Program-made: the position numbers and the translations under genes
From: Bacteroidetes bacterium CG2_30_33_31
Lineage (GTDB): Bacteria > Bacteroidota > Bacteroidia > Bacteroidales > UBA1556
Reading direction: 5' to 3'
NCBI GenBank assembly: GCA_001872625.1
Contig: MNXP01000062.1
Coordinates: 1 to 37,483, forward strand
DNA length: 37,483 nt
Notes under the pieces: generated by a model
The model's database searches: none
The model's input: only the letters and a program-made list of their open reading frames with translations
What the model was told of the DNA's origin: nothing
In this document: one piece after another, positions 34,139-37,483 of the stretch
How the letters are laid out: each line of letters starts with the position of its first letter
Position numbering within the stretch: the stretch's first letter is position 1

Positions 34139-35101
34139 ATGGAAACTTTAACACAACTCTCTCAATTTGCCCAGGATATATTAGAAGGATTAAAAAAAAC
34201 TAATAAGTCCATTAATTCAAAATATCTATACGATAAAATTGGTGATTCAATATTTCAAAAGATAATGGAAATGCCAGAATATTATCTTACCAGAAGTGAA
34301 TTCGAAATTTTAACAACCAAATCCAAAGAGATAGTAGGATTATTATCAAAAGATAAAAGAGACATAAATCTTATAGAGTTAGGTGCTGGCGACGGTATTA
34401 AAACCAAAATATTACTCGAAGAAATGCTAAAAAAAGGCTTAAATATTGAGTATTTCCCTATTGATATATCTAATAACATTCTTCAAGAACTTCAAAAATC
34501 CTTATTAATTGAGTTTCCAAAGCTAAAAGTATCGCCAATAAATATGGATTATTTTAAAGCATTGAAATATATTAACACTAAAAGTAATCAAAGAAATATA
34601 ATACTTTTCTTGGGTTCAAATGTTGGAAACTTTACTTATTCTGGTGCAGCAATCATTTTAGCTCAAATCGCTCATTTTAATAAATCAGGCGATTTACTGT
34701 TATTAGGCATTGACTTAAAAAAAGACCCACGAATCATACAAAATGCCTATGATGATAAAGATGGAATTTCAGCAGAGTTCAATTTAAATGTTTTAAGAAG
34801 AATGAATACTGAACTTGGTGCGAATTTTAATTTAAATAATTTTAGTTATTACACATATTATGAGCCCTTTAGTGGAGAAGTTAGAAGTTTTATTCACTCC
34901 AAAATAAAACAAAAAATATTGCTCCGTAATTTGGACACAACAATTGAATTTGAAGCCAATGAGATAGTTCATACAGAAATATCTAAAAAATACTCATTAA
35001 AAGAACTTGAGAAATTAGCCAATGAAAGTGGATTCAAAGTTGAAAAGCATTATATCGATAAAGCATCTTATTTTACCGATAGCCTTTGGAAAATAGTTTA
35101 A
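34139..35101 (+). CDS. egtD: L-histidine N(alpha)-methyltransferase EgtD
   Basis: A 320-residue SAM-dependent methyltransferase, matching the ~321 of mycobacterial EgtD. It makes hercynine from histidine in three methylations. The N-terminus YLYDKIGDSIFQKIMEMPEY with YLTRSEFEIL, the SAM loop LIELGAGDGIKTKIL, the FLGSNVGNFTYSGA segment, GIDLKKDP and VHTEISKKYSLKELEKLA are all characteristic of EgtD (DUF2260). It begins two bases after the egtB stop, giving a tight two-gene operon. No egtA, egtC or PLP-dependent EgtE is next to it, so the final C-S cleavage must be done by something encoded elsewhere. Confidence 0.93.
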   Translation: METLTQLSQFAQDILEGLKKTNKSINSKYLYDKIGDSIFQKIMEMPEYYLTRSEFEILTTKSKEIVGLLSKDKRDINLIELGAGDGIKTKILLEEMLKKGLNIEYFPIDISNNILQELQKSLLIEFPKLKVSPINMDYFKALKYINTKSNQRNIILFLGSNVGNFTYSGAAIILAQIAHFNKSGDLLLLGIDLKKDPRIIQNAYDDKDGISAEFNLNVLRRMNTELGANFNLNNFSYYTYYEPFSGEVRSFIHSKIKQKILLRNLDTTIEFEANEIVHTEISKKYSLKELEKLANESGFKVEKHYIDKASYFTDSLWKIV

Positions 35102-35123
35102 AAACAAATAAAAATATAAAATT

Positions 35124-35408
35124 ATGAAAGCAATATGGAATGGCAAAATTTTGGCCGAAAGCAAAAACACCATAAGTTTAGAAGGAAATAAATATTTCCC
35201 AAAAGACAGTATCAACAATGAATTCTTTGATGAAAGCAATCATCATACTACTTGTCCTTGGAAGGGAGAAGCATCATACTACAGCATTAATGCTGAGGGA
35301 AAGCAGAATGAAAATGCTGCTTGGTATTATCCAAATCCAAAATATGCTGCAAAAGAAATTAAAGATTTTGTAGCCTTTTGGAAAGGCGTGGAAATAGTAG
35401 AAGATTGA
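35124..35408 (+). CDS. DUF427 domain-containing protein
   Basis: A 94-residue cytoplasmic protein: KAIWNGKILAESKNTISLEG at the start, then NHHTTCPWKGEASYYSI and AAWYYPNPKYAAKEIKDFVA with FWKGVEI at the end. TCPWKGxAxYY and AWxYPxP are DUF427 signatures. The biochemical role is not established to my knowledge. It lies 22 bases after egtD on the same strand, so it probably belongs to the ergothioneine operon; this may be the best clue to its function. It is convergent with yaaA, with three bases between. Confidence 0.88.
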   Translation: MKAIWNGKILAESKNTISLEGNKYFPKDSINNEFFDESNHHTTCPWKGEASYYSINAEGKQNENAAWYYPNPKYAAKEIKDFVAFWKGVEIVED

Positions 35409-35411
35409 CCT

Positions 35412-36179
35412 TTATCCTCTCAAAAATATCAACATATTGCCATTGCTTTGCCTTTCAGAAAAGAAGTAACCTTGACTATCGAATAGCTTTAATTCTTCTG
35501 GATTCTTTAATTGGTTTTTAATGATAAATTTAGCCATTGAACCCCTTGCTTGTTTGGCAAATGAGCTTATAATCTTGTATTGGCCATTGCTATTGTCTTT
35601 AAAAACCGGAGTAATAATTTTAGCATGAATTCTGCTTAAATCCAAGGTTTTGAAATATTCTTCAGAAGCAAGATTTATCAAATAATCATCTTTTTGGGAA
35701 TCTAAATCACAATGTACTGCTAAAGAAATTTTCTTCTTCCAAAAATCATAAAGCGATTTATGCTTTTTCATTGTGAATTTCGTTCTCATATCAATCCTAT
35801 AGGCTTTTATTAAGTCGAGTGGCCTTATTACTCCATACATAGCGGATAAAATTCTTAAATGTTCCTGAGCGAAAATCATATCGTCATCATCGAAAGATTG
35901 TGCATTTAAACCACTAAAAGCATCTCCATTAAAAGCATAGATAGATTGCCGAGAATTTTGCAGAGTAAAAGGCAAGCTCCAGTTTTGGAATCTCTCATAA
36001 TTCAAATTTGCCAATGGCTCACTCAAATCCATAAGCTGCGAAAGTTCGACTGGAGAATATTTTCTTAAAGTGCAAATTATTGTTTCAGCTTCTTTCAGAA
36101 ATCTGTTTTCTGTGTAAATTTCATATTGGCTGTTAGTTGTGAAATTGAGTTTCTTGGCTGGCGAAATAATAATCAGCAT
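35412..36179 (-). CDS. yaaA: Peroxide stress protein YaaA
   Basis: A 255-residue cytoplasmic protein of the YaaA/DUF328 family. MLIIISPAKKLNF at the start, QLMDLSEPLANLNYERFQNW, AFNGDAFSGLNAQSF, RILSAMYGVIRPLDLIKAYR, and the C-terminal VFKDNSNGQYKIIS and FAKQARGSMAKFII are the expected conserved blocks. In E. coli YaaA is induced by OxyR and limits free iron and oxidative damage during peroxide stress. It starts 12 bases after the clpX stop, so it may be read from the clpP-clpX promoter. It faces the ergothioneine genes, giving a cluster of oxidative-stress functions. Confidence 0.93.
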   Translation of the reverse strand: MLIIISPAKKLNFTTNSQYEIYTENRFLKEAETIICTLRKYSPVELSQLMDLSEPLANLNYERFQNWSLPFTLQNSRQSIYAFNGDAFSGLNAQSFDDDDMIFAQEHLRILSAMYGVIRPLDLIKAYRIDMRTKFTMKKHKSLYDFWKKKISLAVHCDLDSQKDDYLINLASEEYFKTLDLSRIHAKIITPVFKDNSNGQYKIISSFAKQARGSMAKFIIKNQLKNPEELKLFDSQGYFFSERQSNGNMLIFLRG

Positions 36180-36191
36180 ACAAGAAAAAAA

Positions 36192-37427
36192 TTAGGAAGC
36201 TTTAAGCTTGGTGGCAATTTCTACTGATAGATGTCTTTCTGCATATTCTTTTGTGATATGAAGTTTGTTAAGCTTTGGTTGCGAAGGAGAATTATACATA
36301 GCCTCGGTTAAAATAGCTTCTACAATAGATCGTAATCCGCGCGCTCCCAACTTGAATTCGATAGCTTTATCGACAATATATTCGAAGGCCAAATCATCAA
36401 AACTAAGCTTAATGCCATCAATTTCAAAAAGCTTTTGGAACTGTTTTGTAAGGGCATTTTTAGGCTCTTTCAAAATTCTTATAAGACTTTCTTTAGAAAG
36501 AGGTTGCAAGTATGAGAGCAAGGGAAGTCGGCCAACAATTTCAGGGATCAAACCATAAGCATGCACATCTTGAGGAGAAATATATTGCAGAAGATTTCCT
36601 TCATCAATTCTATCGCTGATAATTTTATTGTATCCAATCACATTGGTATTTAATCTTTTGGCGATTTTTTTCTGAATGCCATCGAAAGCTCCACCGGCAA
36701 TAAATAAAATGTTTTGGGTGTTAACTTGAATCATGCTTTGCTCAGGATGTTTTCGTCCACCTTTTGGCGGAACATTAACCACTGTACCTTCGAGCAACTT
36801 CAATAAAGCTTGCTGAACACCTTCGCCAGAAACATCACGCGTGATGGAAGGATTGTCGCTTTTGCGTGCAATTTTATCAATTTCATCGATAAAAACAATG
36901 CCTTGCTCGGCAGATTCAACATTATAATTGGCTGCTTGAAGAAGTTTAACAAGCACATTTTCAACATCTTCGCCCACATAACCAGCTTCTGTAAGAACAG
37001 TGGCATCTGCTATACAAAAAGGTACATCTAGCATTTTGGCAATTGTACGAGCCATCAAAGTTTTTCCTGTTCCCGTTTCTCCAACCATCAGAATATTTGA
37101 CTTCTCTATTTCAATATCGCTGCCGTCATTTTTTTGATGAAGGTTGTAATTTATCCTTTTGTAATGGTTGTACACTGCTACCGAAAGAATCACCTTAGCT
37201 TCATCTTGACCAATAACATATTGGTCGAGATATTCTTTTATTTCAGTAGGTTTTTTTAGTTTAACAGGCCCAGATTTGCCTTTTACTGAGCCAATTTCCT
37301 CTACAATTATATTCTTAGCTTGATCCACACAGTTTTCACAAATCTGTCCGTCGATGCCACTGATAAGCATTTTTACTTCATTTCGTCCTCGACCACAGAA
37401 GGAACATCTATCATTTTTATTTGACAT
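36192..37427 (-). CDS. clpX: ATP-dependent Clp protease ATP-binding subunit ClpX
   Basis: A 411-residue AAA+ unfoldase. The N-terminal zinc-binding domain has Cys8, Cys11, Cys30 and Cys33 (CSFCG and CENC). The AAA+ core has Walker A GETGTGKT, Walker [12 protein letters not shown] and the pore loop AGYVGEDVE. The sensor region and GARGLRS complete the ATPase. The stretch [13 protein letters not shown] is the usual one ahead of the RKH loop. ClpX delivers tagged proteins to ClpP. The clpP gene ends 4 bases upstream, so they form the standard clpP-clpX operon, with yaaA 12 bases after clpX. Confidence 0.97.
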   Translation of the reverse strand: MSNKNDRCSFCGRGRNEVKMLISGIDGQICENCVDQAKNIIVEEIGSVKGKSGPVKLKKPTEIKEYLDQYVIGQDEAKVILSVAVYNHYKRINYNLHQKNDGSDIEIEKSNILMVGETGTGKTLMARTIAKMLDVPFCIADATVLTEAGYVGEDVENVLVKLLQAANYNVESAEQGIVFIDEIDKIARKSDNPSITRDVSGEGVQQALLKLLEGTVVNVPPKGGRKHPEQSMIQVNTQNILFIAGGAFDGIQKKIAKRLNTNVIGYNKIISDRIDEGNLLQYISPQDVHAYGLIPEIVGRLPLLSYLQPLSKESLIRILKEPKNALTKQFQKLFEIDGIKLSFDDLAFEYIVDKAIEFKLGARGLRSIVEAILTEAMYNSPSQPKLNKLHITKEYAERHLSVEIATKLKAS

Positions 37428-37431
37428 AAAT

Positions 37432-37483
37432 TTATTTTTTCTGTCCTAAAATTTCGTCAATCATACCATATTCAAGGGCCTCA
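37432..37483 (-). CDS. clpP: ClpP protease, C-terminal 16 codons (cut by window edge)
   Basis: The minus strand at the window edge reads [16 protein letters not shown] and a stop at 37432. The EAxEYGMIDE core is the conserved C-terminal helix and handle of ClpP, the serine peptidase of the ClpXP complex. The position just before clpX confirms it. The catalytic Ser-His-Asp lie outside the window. Confidence 0.88.
   Translation of the reverse strand, partial: EALEYGMIDEILGQKK

Noticed and set aside
17471-35101. Selenoneine pathway (SelD plus EgtB-like)
   Set aside because: The selD fusion and egtB are 13 kb apart on different strands, no SenB-like selenosugar synthase is present, and egtD beside egtB fits ordinary ergothioneine synthesis.

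Overview
The window comes from an AT-rich genome of the Bacteroidota, probably class Bacteroidia. The evidence is consistent. There is a secreted protein with a C-terminal type IX secretion sorting domain, a DUF4492-cydA-cydB cytochrome bd operon, a DUF2723 membrane protein, FadL/OMPP1-type and PorT-like barrels, and a eukaryote/archaeal-like ProS. Several genes are preceded by the Bacteroidota -7 box (TAnnTTTG), and most lack a Shine-Dalgarno sequence.

Layout. 1-264 is the end of an IS5-family insertion sequence, cut by the window edge. 323-3531 holds ettA and glpK. 3532-6575 is an accessory island: a C5 cytosine methyltransferase with its own N-terminal HTH and a convergent Eco47II-like restriction endonuclease broken by a one-base frameshift, bracketed by two 153-bp direct repeats. 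6576-10407 (minus) holds a MORN-repeat protein and a DUF2723 protein separated by a strong terminator. 10646-12991 holds a small barrel protein coupled to RNase H1, then a convergent extended SDR. 13081-17263 (minus) is the respiratory region. 17471-19675 is a fused cysteine desulfurase-selenophosphate synthetase. 19994-22027 is the T9SS cargo protein. 22155-24161 is mlaE-mlaF-cvpA. 24165-27435 (minus) holds a PAP2 phosphatase, mazG and proS. 27549-32774 holds three cell-envelope proteins: a Tyr/Asn-rich lipoprotein, a FadL-like barrel, and a protein combining helical repeats with YD-like repeats. 32955-35408 is egtB-egtD-DUF427 (ergothioneine). 35412-37483 (minus) holds yaaA, clpX and the last codons of clpP.

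The most striking region is 13081-17263. The operon for cytochrome bd (DUF4492-cydA-cydB) lies inside the ruins of a cbb3 oxidase locus. Upstream are an intact ccoS, absent from the usual annotation size range, and a 154-codon ccoN remnant with an internal deletion that stops just after the TTPV motif. Downstream the ccoN reading resumes at LGLMYYFLPKAA, exactly where it had stopped, runs about 28 codons, and is then fused to the tail of a TauE/SafE-type gene, which normally closes the cbb3 cluster. The simplest reading is that a low-oxygen bd oxidase landed in ccoN, the rest of the cbb3 genes were deleted, and the bd genes are now expressed behind the old ccoS-ccoN leader. The ccoN stub stops 2 nt before the DUF4492 start.

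Functionally the window combines oxygen and redox handling (bd oxidase, ergothioneine, YaaA, selenophosphate supply) with envelope maintenance (Mla lipid transport, PAP2, barrels, T9SS cargo) and housekeeping (EttA, ProS, MazG, ClpXP, RNase H). No tRNA, rRNA or CRISPR array was recognised.
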